Shown here in pieces: positions 51,096 to 58,825 of a stretch of DNA of 64,000 nt. The stretch is taken from positions 11,326 to 75,325 of the forward strand of contig DAOSWG010000005.1 in NCBI GenBank assembly GCA_035379945.1, written 5' to 3'. The position numbers were made by a program, and so were the translations under genes. The stretch comes from JAAYZB01 sp035379945 (GTDB lineage: Bacteria > Bacillota_I > Bacilli_A > Izemoplasmatales > Hujiaoplasmataceae). Below the pieces are notes generated by a model. That model was not told the DNA's origin, did no database searches, and saw only the letters and a list, made by a program, of their open reading frames with translations. The first letter of the stretch is position 1, and the number at the start of each line of letters is the position of its first letter.

Positions 51096-51746
51096 ATGTA
51101 TACGGCCTTGATAATGGCAGCCGGCCAAAGCGTGCGCAGCGGTCTGGGCCATAACAAAAACCTGCATCCCCTGAAAGGCAAGCCGATGATCCTTTACAGT
51201 GTGGAAAGATTTTTGGGCGATCCGGAATGCTCGGAAATCATTGTGGTCGTGAACAATGATGAAAAAGAAGAGTTTCTGAATGTGTTGCCAAAGAAAATCA
51301 GAGTCGCCGTCGGCGGCGATACGCGTCAGGAAAGCGTACTCGCCGGCCTGAGGCTTGTCAAGGAAGATGTCGTCATGATCCATGACGGCGCGCGGCCGAA
51401 TCTCAGCCGTCAAGCTTTGGAAAGATTAAAAGAAGGACTCCGTTTCCATTCCGCCGCGGCTTTGGCCATATCGGCGAGCGACACCCTTAAACTGGTACGT
51501 GATAACTTTGTTTTTGGCGATATCGACCGCGAATCGGTGAAAAGGCTTCAGACACCACAAGCATTTCCGACCGACAGGATAATGGATGCCCATCGCAAGG
51601 CGCGTGACAACAACCGAACGTATACCGACGATGTTTCCGTTTACCAGAACGAAACGGGACTACCCATCTGGCTTGTCGAAGGAGAGCTAAAAAACATCAA
51701 GGCAACAACCTTTGAAGATATCAAGATATTGGAGGCATTGATATGA
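51096..51746 (+). CDS. ispD: 2-C-methyl-D-erythritol 4-phosphate cytidylyltransferase
   Basis: Third step of the MEP isoprenoid pathway, adding CMP. It is 216 aa. Motifs: ALIMAAGQSVRSGLGHNKNLHPLKGKP, VAVGGDTRQESVLAGL, VMIHDGARPNLS, and TPQAFPTDRIMDAHRKA, TDDVSVYQ. The ATG at 51096 follows GGAGAGTGA. It overlaps ispF by four bases. Confidence 0.95.
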   Translation: MYTALIMAAGQSVRSGLGHNKNLHPLKGKPMILYSVERFLGDPECSEIIVVVNNDEKEEFLNVLPKKIRVAVGGDTRQESVLAGLRLVKEDVVMIHDGARPNLSRQALERLKEGLRFHSAAALAISASDTLKLVRDNFVFGDIDRESVKRLQTPQAFPTDRIMDAHRKARDNNRTYTDDVSVYQNETGLPIWLVEGELKNIKATTFEDIKILEALI

Positions 51747-52234
51747 TACGAATCGGTTTTTCCAAAGATATCCACCCGCTCGAAGAAGGGAAGCCCTTCA
51801 TTCTTGGCGGCATCAAACTCGACTATCATAAGGGAGCCGTCGGCCATTCGGACGCCGACTGCCTGATGCATGCGATCGCCGAATCGCTTCTGGGAGCTCT
51901 GGCCCTCGGAGATCTTGGCAAATTTTTTCCTAGCGATAATCCGGTGTATAAAGGATATGACTCCGGCCTTATTTTGAAGGAAGTATACGACTACATCAAA
52001 AAGAAAGGATACGAAGTCATCAATCTCGATTGCATGATTTCCCTGGAAAATCCCAAATTGCGTCCTTTGATCGACGACATGCGAGCCAACATCGCCAGAA
52101 TCATGGAAGTGCAGGTGGAGCGGATTTCCATCAAGGCGACCACCTATGAAGGCATCGGGCCGGTTGGCGAAGAGAAGGCCATAATCTGCGAAGCCGTCGT
52201 GTTGTTGGAAAACGAAGTATTCATGATGTTATGA
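51743..52234 (+). CDS. ispF: 2-C-methyl-D-erythritol 2,4-cyclodiphosphate synthase
   Basis: Fifth MEP-pathway step, releasing CMP with ring closure. It is 163 aa. The metal-binding D-x-H is in FSKDIHPLEEG (more often YDVHRL), followed by KGAVGHSDADCLMHAIAESLLGALALGDLGKFFPSDN and KATTYEGIGPVGEEKAIICEAV. The ispD-ispF pair is standard and shows this cell uses the MEP route rather than mevalonate. Confidence 0.95.
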   Translation: MIRIGFSKDIHPLEEGKPFILGGIKLDYHKGAVGHSDADCLMHAIAESLLGALALGDLGKFFPSDNPVYKGYDSGLILKEVYDYIKKKGYEVINLDCMISLENPKLRPLIDDMRANIARIMEVQVERISIKATTYEGIGPVGEEKAIICEAVVLLENEVFMML

Positions 52235-52256
52235 AAAAGGCTTCGGCCTTTTTTCT
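52234..52256 (+). terminator. Terminator after ispF with UUCG loop
   Basis: AAAAAGGC pairs with GCCTTTTT around TTCG, followed by T-rich sequence; it starts at the ispF stop. Confidence 0.92.
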
Positions 52257-52290
52257 TTGCCAAGTGTTTTTACTTCATATTTTTTGAGAA

Positions 52291-52301
52291 TGTGGTAAAA
52301 T
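52291..52301 (+). promoter_or_regulatory. Extended -10 promoter for the yutD-nfu-yutG unit
   Basis: TGTGGTAAAAT, 22 bases before the yutD start; a TRTG element with a one-mismatch -10. Confidence 0.55.
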
Positions 52302-52322
52302 AAAATACTGGAGGGATAGGGC

Positions 52323-52607
52323 ATGATTGAAACCGAACACGGAAATTTCGAAATGATTAAAAACCACCGGGACGCCTTTATAATGGATGATTTCAACAAG
52401 CGCTATACCGACGCTTTCGATATTTATCCGTATGTCGTCGGCGATTATTCGGCCGGCATTTTACGTTTAAAAGGATTCGCTCTCGAAGAAAAAACCAACA
52501 GTTACAGGACGATTCCCGATTATCTTGCGGAATCTTGTCCGATGAACTGCGCTTATTTTATTTTAAAAAATCCCAATTACGACCCCAAGAAAAAACGGGA
52601 CGAATAA
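52323..52607 (+). CDS. YutD-family protein
   Basis: A 94 aa protein of the YutD/DUF1027 family, of unknown function. Conserved pieces are FNKRYTDAFDIYPYVVGDYSAGILRLKGF and IPDYLAESCPMNCAYFILKN. GGAGGGATAGGGC precedes the ATG. In B. subtilis, relatives of this gene, nfu and yutG lie in one neighbourhood, as here. Confidence 0.88.
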   Translation: MIETEHGNFEMIKNHRDAFIMDDFNKRYTDAFDIYPYVVGDYSAGILRLKGFALEEKTNSYRTIPDYLAESCPMNCAYFILKNPNYDPKKKRDE

Positions 52608-52628
52608 ACGAGAAAAGAAGAGGATAAC

Positions 52629-52865
52629 ATGACTTACGAAGAAATAATCGCCGAAGTCCAGGAAGTGATCAATGTGATCAGACCCTATATCAACAGGGAC
52701 GGCGGCGATATCGAATATATTAAATTCGAGGATGGCATAGTCTATGTCAGGCTTACCGGAGCCTGTGTCGGATGCGCCGGATTCGAAGACACCCTGAAAG
52801 AACTGGTCGAAGACACATTGCTTGAAAGGGTGCCCGGCGTCATCGGCGTCGAAGCCACCGTTTGA
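52629..52865 (+). CDS. NifU-like iron-sulfur scaffold/carrier (NFU)
   Basis: A 78 aa single-domain NFU protein. It has INRDGGDIEYIKFEDGIVYVRL and the cluster-binding CVGCAG (Cys 46 and 49). Likely carries Fe-S clusters to client enzymes in the cytoplasm. AAGAGGATAAC precedes the ATG. No SUF genes are in the window. Confidence 0.93.
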   Translation: MTYEEIIAEVQEVINVIRPYINRDGGDIEYIKFEDGIVYVRLTGACVGCAGFEDTLKELVEDTLLERVPGVIGVEATV

Positions 52866-52882
52866 AGAAAGGATAGATTGGC

Positions 52883-53377
52883 ATGGAACCAGATTCCAAG
52901 ACGATCCACGACCACTGCATCAGTTTATTGCAGGAAAGAGGCGTGAAGATATCCGACATCACGGATATTGTTTATGACCTGCAGGCCCCGTATATAGAAA
53001 ATCTGAACCGACAGGTTTGCGAGGATGCCGTTTACCGGGTGCTTGCCAAAAGGGAAGTCCAAAACGCTGTTCTTACCGGAGTCGAACTCGACAAGCTGGC
53101 CGAGCAGGGAAAACTGTCAGAGCCGTTGGAGTCGCTTGTCAACGATGACAATCCGCTATTCGGAATCGACGAGATTCTTGTTCTTTCCATCTGCAATCTC
53201 TACGGTTCGATCGGACTCACCAACTTCGGTTATGTCGACAAGACAAAACCGGGAATCATCGGTAAGCTCGACCGCGAGGGAAAAGAAACCGACAAATGCC
53301 ACACTTTTCTTGACGACATCATCGGTGCTATTGCGGCGGCGGCAGCCAGTTCGGTGGCGCACAACAACGCCAAGTGA
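52883..53377 (+). CDS. Phosphatidylglycerophosphatase A-related protein (YutG)
   Basis: A 164 aa protein closely resembling B. subtilis YutG: LLQERGVKISDITDIVYDLQAPYI, VLAKREVQNAVLTGVELDKLAEQGKLSEPL, DEILVLSICNLYGSIGLTNFGYVDKTKPGII and CHTFLDDIIGAIAAAAAS. The PgpA family hydrolyses phosphatidylglycerol phosphate, but the Gram-positive soluble form may differ in function. It follows nfu by 17 bases. Confidence 0.88.
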   Translation: MEPDSKTIHDHCISLLQERGVKISDITDIVYDLQAPYIENLNRQVCEDAVYRVLAKREVQNAVLTGVELDKLAEQGKLSEPLESLVNDDNPLFGIDEILVLSICNLYGSIGLTNFGYVDKTKPGIIGKLDREGKETDKCHTFLDDIIGAIAAAAASSVAHNNAK

Positions 53378-53388
53378 TTCATTCATAT

Positions 53389-53417
53389 GACATGGGTTGA
53401 ACCATGTCTTTTCTTTT
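53389..53417 (+). terminator. Terminator after yutG
   Basis: GACATGG pairs with CCATGTC around a six-base loop, then TTTTCTTTT. Confidence 0.88.
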
Positions 53418-53444
53418 GCAAGCATCACAATAATATGTTATACT
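53416..53444 (+). promoter_or_regulatory. Promoter for the S1-domain gene
   Basis: TTGCAA at 53416-53421 and TATACT at 53439-53444 with a 17-base spacer; TG precedes the -10 by one base. Confidence 0.75.
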
Positions 53445-53472
53445 TGTTTGGTAATTTCAAGAGGTGTTGTGT

Positions 53473-53805
53473 ATGAAAGAAGGAGACATCGTCAGAGGCA
53501 AAGTCACCGGGATCAAGCCATACGGCGCTTTTGTCAAGATCGATGACCAATACGACGGGCTCGTTCATATATCGGAAATCACCGACGGTTTTGTGAGAAA
53601 CATTGAAGATTTCCTAAAAACGGGCGATGAAATCGAAGTACAGGTTCTGAAAATAAACGAGGGAAACAAATTGAGTCTCAGTTACAAAAGCACGCGCAAA
53701 CACAAACGCGGAAAATACGTGGACATCCAGCTTTCGACCGGATTCAAACCTTTTGAAAAAACGTTACCGGAGTGGATTGCCAAATATCAAAAGGGCGGCG
53801 AATGA
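53473..53805 (+). CDS. S1-domain RNA-binding protein (YugI/CvfD-like)
   Basis: A 110 aa protein with one S1 domain (about 1-72): GDIVRGKVTGIKPYGAFVKIDDQYDGLVHISEITDGFVRNIEDFL, and a basic, variable tail. Relatives bind ribosomes or RNA and affect stress responses in Firmicutes. AGAGGTG precedes the ATG at 53473. Confidence 0.88.
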   Translation: MKEGDIVRGKVTGIKPYGAFVKIDDQYDGLVHISEITDGFVRNIEDFLKTGDEIEVQVLKINEGNKLSLSYKSTRKHKRGKYVDIQLSTGFKPFEKTLPEWIAKYQKGGE

Positions 53806-53818
53806 AAGCCGCTTTTAT
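53795..53818 (+). terminator. Possible terminator overlapping the S1 gene stop
   Basis: GCGGC pairs with GCCGC around an eight-base loop that contains the stop codon; TTTTATT follows. The stem is only 5 bp. Confidence 0.5.
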
Positions 53819-53850
53819 TCGTCTTCTAAATCTTTCCATCGCGGGTTTGC

Positions 53851-53861
53851 TATGATATAAT
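53851..53861 (+). promoter_or_regulatory. Extended -10 promoter for pgi
   Basis: TATGATATAAT, 29 bases before the pgi start; TTTCCA 17 bases upstream is a poor -35. Confidence 0.7.
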
Positions 53862-53889
53862 AACATTTGATTCGTTTGGAGGTAAGAAT

Positions 53890-55194
53890 ATGGAAAAAAT
53901 CCTTGAACTTGACAGAAGTTACTTATCGGCTTTCGTTTCCGATACAGAGATAAAATCCCTGCAAAAAGAAATCACCGCTGCCAGAAAGACATTAGAACAA
54001 AAAACCGGCGCCGGAAACGATTTTCTCGGCTGGCTGGATCTTCCGGTTAATCAGGACAAAGAAGAAATCGCCAGAATACAACTGGTGGCCAAAAAGATTC
54101 GCAAGATGGCAAAAATCTTGGTTGTTATCGGCATCGGAGGGTCTTATCTCGGCACCAGAGCCGCCTTGGATATGTTGAAACCTTATTTTGAAAACCGTAA
54201 AAGACTGGAGATAATCTTTGCCGGACAAAACCTGTCTTCAGAATACATTTCCGATTTGCTCATATATCTCAAAGATCGCAATTTCGCCGTCAATGTGATT
54301 TCCAAATCGGGTACCACTACGGAAACCGCTATCGCTTTCCGGGCTTTGAAAGAACTTCTCGAGACAAAATACGGAATTGATGGCGCCAAGGAAAGGATCG
54401 TTGTCACAACCGACAAGGAAAAGGGCGCCCTGAGAAAAATGGCCAGCAAAGAGGGCTACGAAAGTTTTGTCGTGCCATCAAATATCGGAGGCCGCTACAG
54501 TGTTCTGACCCCGGTCGGACTTTTCCCGTTAGCTTGCGCCGGAATCAAAATCGCCGAAATAATGAAAGGCGCCAAGGCGGCCAAAAAGGAATACAAAAAA
54601 GCAGATGTGTTCGCCAATGACGTTCACTTGTATGTGGCGATCAGAAACTGGCTATACAGGAGCGGCAAATCAGTGGAAATGTTGGTTTCCTACGAACCGA
54701 AACTGGCCAGTCTCGCCGAATGGTGGAAACAGCTTTTCGGCGAATCGGAAGGAAAGAACGGCGAAGGACTGTTTGTGGCCAGCGCCAATTTTACAACCGA
54801 TCTTCATTCATTGGGACAATACATCCAGGAAGGACGCAAACTTTTGTTCGAAACGGTCCTTTTGGTAGAAGAACCGAATATGGATCATGTTATCAAAGAA
54901 GACAAGGAAAATCTTGATCAACTCAATTATCTTGCCGGCAAGACGGTTGACTATGTAAACAAAAAAGCCGCAGAAGGAACCTTAATGGCCCATTCTTCCG
55001 GAGAAGTGCCTTGTATTGTGGCGAAGATAAAGAATTTGTCATCTTTCACTTTTGGATATTTGGTTTACTTCTTCGAATTATCGTGCGCTATCAGCGGATA
55101 TGTTTTGGGAGTTAATCCGTTCAATCAACCAGGGGTCGAAGCATATAAGAAAAACATGTTCAACTTACTTGGTAAACCCGGAAACATAAAATAA
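53890..55194 (+). CDS. pgi: Glucose-6-phosphate isomerase
   Basis: Interconverts glucose 6-phosphate and fructose 6-phosphate in glycolysis. It is 434 aa, the short bacterial form. Motifs: VVIGIGGSYLGTRAALDML, NVISKSGTTTETAIAFRALKELL, GGRYSVLTPVGLFPLA, QLFGESEGKNGEGLF, AHSSGEVPC and NPFNQPGVEAYKKNMFNLL. GGAGGTAAGAAT precedes the ATG. It is a single-gene unit ending in a strong terminator. Confidence 0.96.
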   Translation: MEKILELDRSYLSAFVSDTEIKSLQKEITAARKTLEQKTGAGNDFLGWLDLPVNQDKEEIARIQLVAKKIRKMAKILVVIGIGGSYLGTRAALDMLKPYFENRKRLEIIFAGQNLSSEYISDLLIYLKDRNFAVNVISKSGTTTETAIAFRALKELLETKYGIDGAKERIVVTTDKEKGALRKMASKEGYESFVVPSNIGGRYSVLTPVGLFPLACAGIKIAEIMKGAKAAKKEYKKADVFANDVHLYVAIRNWLYRSGKSVEMLVSYEPKLASLAEWWKQLFGESEGKNGEGLFVASANFTTDLHSLGQYIQEGRKLLFETVLLVEEPNMDHVIKEDKENLDQLNYLAGKTVDYVNKKAAEGTLMAHSSGEVPCIVAKIKNLSSFTFGYLVYFFELSCAISGYVLGVNPFNQPGVEAYKKNMFNLLGKPGNIK

Positions 55195-55198
55195 TAAA

Positions 55199-55234
55199 AA
55201 AAGTCTGATTGGGGATAAAAACAATCAGACTTTT
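55199..55234. terminator. Bidirectional terminator after pgi
   Basis: AAAAGTCTGATTG pairs with CAATCAGACTTTT around about ten bases; T-runs on both strands serve pgi and the converging lipid kinase gene. Confidence 0.93.
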
Positions 55235-55255
55235 ATTTTGAGTGAATAAGTAAAT

Positions 55256-56131
55256 TTATTTAACGAGAGACTTTTTTATTTTACGTTTGTCGAAGGCGTG
55301 AAACTCCTTTGACATATTTTTTTTAACAGAGAACTCCGATACATCAACCATGACTTCGCCTTCAGCCTGAAAATAACGCTTGTCCGCAAATTTTACAGTT
55401 ATATCCTTGCCGGTAAACAAAGTGACCCATTTTTTGAAATGGACATGGAGTCCGGAATAAATCGTCATCAATAGGAATTGAAGCATAGATTTGCTCATGG
55501 AATGAGCGACACATATGCGATACTCATCAGACAATATGTCCGCGTTCGGAGCCACTCTCATGCCGCCGCCGAAATACTCTCCGTTCTGGATAGCCGCAAA
55601 ATAGCATTTGTCATAATGATATTCTTTTCCATCGATGGATATATCCACAGCCGAAGGACTGAAAGCTTTCATGGCACTGAAGACGTTTTTGAAATAGGAC
55701 ATTCTTTTTTTCTTCTTGTCCCGATTGACATAATAACAGACCGTGGCGTCGATCCCGGCGCCGACTCCATTGATGAACTTGGTCGAACCTTTGTCTGTGA
55801 CGGCTTCGCCGATGGTGATATTACCGGATCCGATTTTTTTTAGACTTCTCAGAAAGTCGTTTCCGGATCCGCTTTTTCCTAAATAGATGGTCTGTTTGAT
55901 TTTTGTGACATCCACATTATTGATGAGATGGTTTATCGAACCGTCGCCGCCCAGAAACAAAACGTCGGTGATGGAGGGATTGTTATCGAGATATTCGTTG
56001 AGATTGTCGATTTTCAAAGTGGAACGCAAATTGAATGGAATGTGGTTTTTCTTGAAAAATCGGACCATCATGAATGTTTTGATTTTAGATTTCATGTTGC
56101 TGGAAAGCGGATTGTGAATTATCAAAAACAT
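55256..56131 (-). CDS. Second diacylglycerol kinase/YegS-like lipid kinase
   Basis: A 291 aa DagK-family protein: FLIIHNPLSSNMKSKI, the nucleotide loop FLGGDGSINHLI, GKSGSGNDFLRSL, FINGVGAGIDATVCYYVN and QNGEYFGGGMRVAPNADILSDEY. It is clearly separate from the lipid kinase at 34188-35108, so substrates may differ. No ribosome-binding site is visible before the ATG at 56131. A promoter with extended -10 lies about 60 bases upstream. Confidence 0.85.
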   Translation of the reverse strand: MFLIIHNPLSSNMKSKIKTFMMVRFFKKNHIPFNLRSTLKIDNLNEYLDNNPSITDVLFLGGDGSINHLINNVDVTKIKQTIYLGKSGSGNDFLRSLKKIGSGNITIGEAVTDKGSTKFINGVGAGIDATVCYYVNRDKKKKRMSYFKNVFSAMKAFSPSAVDISIDGKEYHYDKCYFAAIQNGEYFGGGMRVAPNADILSDEYRICVAHSMSKSMLQFLLMTIYSGLHVHFKKWVTLFTGKDITVKFADKRYFQAEGEVMVDVSEFSVKKNMSKEFHAFDKRKIKKSLVK

Positions 56132-56189
56132 AGTCGTTTTTTATGACAACGGATTCTAAAGATTTGAATTTGCCATACTCCTTGACAAC

Positions 56190-56198
56190 ATTATAACA
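56190..56198 (-). promoter_or_regulatory. Extended -10 promoter for the second lipid kinase gene
   Basis: Minus strand TGTTATAAT; the leader to the start at 56131 is about 50 bases. Confidence 0.55.
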
Positions 56199-56288
56199 CA
56201 CAACGCCGTTCGTTAAGAAAAAAATAAAGATACACCAGGTAATCATAATGGTGGTTTATCATGAGAATAATATGCCATTACACAAAAT

Positions 56289-56299
56289 TATGGTATAAT
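56289..56299 (+). promoter_or_regulatory. Extended -10 promoter for the tsaE-glnS operon
   Basis: TATGGTATAAT, 26 bases before the tsaE start. Confidence 0.7.
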
Positions 56300-56324
56300 C
56301 TTACAGTAGTATAAGGAAAGGAGC

Positions 56325-56795
56325 GTGGCCGCTATCAAACTGCAAATAATAGTATTGTCGCTTGCGGATATGGACAAGCTGGCCAAGGTCATTTCCGGCA
56401 CGTTGCACCCCGGATATGTGATCGGACTTTCAGGCGATCTCGGCAGCGGCAAGACGACGTTCACCAAGTATCTTGCCAAGCACATGGGGATAACCAGCAA
56501 TGTCAATTCGCCGACATTCACGCTTCTTAAAACCTATTCGGGGAACTTGCCGCTTTATCATATGGATGTCTACCGGCTGGAACAAGGCGGAGACGGATAT
56601 GAACTGGAAGAATTCATTTACGGGGACGGGGTCGCAGTGATTGAATGGTACCAGTTTGCAAATGGCATTTTGCCAAAAGAATTCTTGAAAATGGACATTG
56701 TCATCAGCGGGGAAAGCTCCCGGGAAATAACTATCGAAGGATGTGGCGCTTATGCCAAAGTCGTGGAAACGATTGGCGATCGATACCGCAACTGA
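56325..56795 (+). CDS. tsaE: tRNA t6A biosynthesis ATPase TsaE
   Basis: ATPase that assists the TsaB-TsaD complex in making N6-threonylcarbamoyladenosine at tRNA position 37. It is 156 aa. Walker A is in VIGLSGDLGSGKTTFTKYLAKHMGI, followed by VNSPTFTLLKTY and YHMDVYRL, then a Walker B-like VAVIEWYQFA. Start is GTG, with AAGGAAAGGAG upstream. First of five plus-strand genes. Confidence 0.94.
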   Translation: MAAIKLQIIVLSLADMDKLAKVISGTLHPGYVIGLSGDLGSGKTTFTKYLAKHMGITSNVNSPTFTLLKTYSGNLPLYHMDVYRLEQGGDGYELEEFIYGDGVAVIEWYQFANGILPKEFLKMDIVISGESSREITIEGCGAYAKVVETIGDRYRN

Positions 56796-57360
56796 TTATG
56801 TGTATCTTTCCCTGATAGAAAACGACAGAGAGAAAGAAAATATAATCAAATCGGGAAATCACGATCATTCCGTAACAACAATTCCGCTTATGGCGGAACT
56901 GTTGGAAAGAAACGGATGGAAACTCAACGAACTTGATGAGATAATAGTCGGAATCGGTCCGGGAAGTTACACCGGTGTCAGGATTGGTGTCACGATAGCC
57001 AAAATGATTGGTTATCTCAATCACATAAAAGTCAGCGCTGTGTCATCTTTGGCTTTGCTGGCTTCCGGATCGGAAGCCAAGATCATCGTTCCGCTGATCG
57101 ATGCCAGAAGACAAAACGCATTTATTGCCGCTTTTAAACAAAACAACGGAAAATTGGAATATATGAAACCAGATTGTCTTGCCAATAAGGAAGAATTCCT
57201 TGACGGCATGAAACCGATGGATTACGAAGTTGTGGATAGCGGGAAATACAATATCGAAAAAATCATTACTAGCGGGTTGCTTATATCTATCGAAAACATC
57301 CACGAACTTGTGCCGAATTATTTACAAATGACGGAAGCGGAGAGAAACATCCAACAATGA
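56752..57360 (+). CDS. tsaB: tRNA t6A biosynthesis protein TsaB
   Basis: Partner of TsaD in t6A synthesis. About 202 aa, ASKHA fold without the metal site. Motifs: RLAIDTATDYVYLSLI, HSVTTIPLMAELLERNG, EIIVGIGPGSYTGVRIGVTIAKMIGY and VPLIDARRQNAFIAAF. AAGG lies 11 bases before the ATG at 56752 and only two before an in-frame GTG at 56743. It overlaps tsaE by 44 bases and rimI by four. Confidence 0.93.
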   Translation: MPKSWKRLAIDTATDYVYLSLIENDREKENIIKSGNHDHSVTTIPLMAELLERNGWKLNELDEIIVGIGPGSYTGVRIGVTIAKMIGYLNHIKVSAVSSLALLASGSEAKIIVPLIDARRQNAFIAAFKQNNGKLEYMKPDCLANKEEFLDGMKPMDYEVVDSGKYNIEKIITSGLLISIENIHELVPNYLQMTEAERNIQQ

Positions 57361-57821
57361 AAGGGTTCGCCATATCTCCGATGACTCACGGAGACCTTCC
57401 GGAAATCATCAAAGCTGACCGTTTGGTTCTCGGACATACTTTAGGGGAACAAACACTAGCAAACGAACTGGATATCAATCCTTTCGCGCATTATTTCGTA
57501 ATGCGGGAAGAAACGACCGGGAAACTGGCCGGGCATGTCAGCATCTGGATCGATCTCAAGAATGCGCAGATACTGAATCTATATGTTTTGCCGGAGTTCC
57601 AGCACCATGGTTTGGGTGACGATATCATGCGATTCTGCATTGATTATTTGTCGGAATATCAAGTGGAAAACATCACCCTGGAAGTCAGACCTTCCAATTT
57701 CAGGGCTAGAAACCTATATGGAAAATTCGGATTCAGGCAAGTTGCCATCCGCCGCAATTATTATGACAACGGCGAAGACGCCTTGCTTTATCTTAAGAAA
57801 TGCGAAGTGAAAGTACAATGA
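57357..57821 (+). CDS. rimI: Ribosomal protein S18-alanine N-acetyltransferase RimI
   Basis: GNAT acetyltransferase of 154 aa. The acetyl-CoA site is LNLYVLPEFQHHGLGDDIM; the later ENITLEVRPSNFRARNLYGKFGFRQVAIRRNYY is typical of RimI. The usual place between tsaB and tsaD supports this, although the acceptor is not proven. Confidence 0.92.
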   Translation: MKGFAISPMTHGDLPEIIKADRLVLGHTLGEQTLANELDINPFAHYFVMREETTGKLAGHVSIWIDLKNAQILNLYVLPEFQHHGLGDDIMRFCIDYLSEYQVENITLEVRPSNFRARNLYGKFGFRQVAIRRNYYDNGEDALLYLKKCEVKVQ

Positions 57822-58822
57822 TTGTAATGGGCGTCGAGAGCAGTTGTGACGAAACAAGCGTCAGTCTGGTCGAAAACGGAAAAACCGTATTGTCAAACGA
57901 AGTGCTGAGCCAGATAGATATTCATCAGGCTTATGGAGGCGTTGTTCCCGAGATAGCTTCAAGGGAGCATGTCAAAGGCATAACCATGGTGTTTGACCAA
58001 GCAATGCAAAAAGCCGGAAAAAGTTATAAGGACATCGATTTGGTGGCTGTAACAAACGGGCCAGGATTGATCGGATCATTGTTGATAGGCATCAATGCCG
58101 CTAAAGTCGTCAGTCTCAATTATGACATCCCTTTGGTTGGGATCCAGCATATCGCCGGACACATATATGCCAATGGCATCGAACACGAAATGGAGTTTCC
58201 TTTGCTGGCCTTAGTCGTATCCGGCGGACACACGGAACTTGTTTTGATGAAAGAACATTATGAATTCGAAAAACTCGGAGAAACGATGGATGACGCCGTG
58301 GGCGAAGCTTACGACAAGGTGGCCAGAGTTCTCGGCTTGCCTTATCCCGGCGGCCCGCAGGTAGACAAACTGGCCGCAACAGGAAAAGACATCTATGGTT
58401 TTCCCCGGCCGATGATCGATTCTGGGGATTTCAATTTCAGTTTTTCCGGTTTGAAATCCCATGTCATCAACCTGCATCATAATCTGGAACAAAGGAAAGA
58501 ACCGTATGAGGTTGCCGACTTTTGCCGGAGCTTCCAGGAAGCTGTCACGGATGTTCTGGTCAAAAAAACAAAAGAGGCCGCAAACCAACACAATGTAAAG
58601 CAAGTAATTGTCGCCGGAGGCGTGGCGGCAAACAGAGGACTCAGGGCCAAAATTACGCAAGAGATCACTGGCGTTCCGGTATTTTTTCCGGCCATTAGAT
58701 ATTGTACCGACAACGCGGCGATGATCGCCGTGGCGGGCTACTTCAAATACCGAAAAACAGGAAAAGCCGACAGTTACATGCTGAACGGATATTCGCGTCT
58801 GGATCTTGTAGAGGAGGAATGA
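57818..58822 (+). CDS. tsaD: tRNA t6A transferase TsaD
   Basis: Transfers threonylcarbamoyl to A37 of ANN-decoding tRNAs. About 334 aa. Motifs: MGVESSCDETSVSLVE, YGGVVPEIASREHVKGI, VAVTNGPGLIGSLLIG, the metal-binding HIAGH, LALVVSGGHTELVLM, DDAVGEAYDKVARVLGLPYPGGP and VIVAGGVAANRGLR. The ATG at 57818 overlaps the rimI stop by four bases. Confidence 0.96.
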   Translation: MIVMGVESSCDETSVSLVENGKTVLSNEVLSQIDIHQAYGGVVPEIASREHVKGITMVFDQAMQKAGKSYKDIDLVAVTNGPGLIGSLLIGINAAKVVSLNYDIPLVGIQHIAGHIYANGIEHEMEFPLLALVVSGGHTELVLMKEHYEFEKLGETMDDAVGEAYDKVARVLGLPYPGGPQVDKLAATGKDIYGFPRPMIDSGDFNFSFSGLKSHVINLHHNLEQRKEPYEVADFCRSFQEAVTDVLVKKTKEAANQHNVKQVIVAGGVAANRGLRAKITQEITGVPVFFPAIRYCTDNAAMIAVAGYFKYRKTGKADSYMLNGYSRLDLVEEE

Positions 58823-58825
58823 CTT

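Noticed and set aside
56140..56190. AAGGAG followed by ATG GCA AAT TCA AAT CTT TAG on the minus strand, a possible leader peptide before the second lipid kinase
   Set aside because: Only one base lies between the site and the ATG, and six codons give no recognisable attenuation signal.
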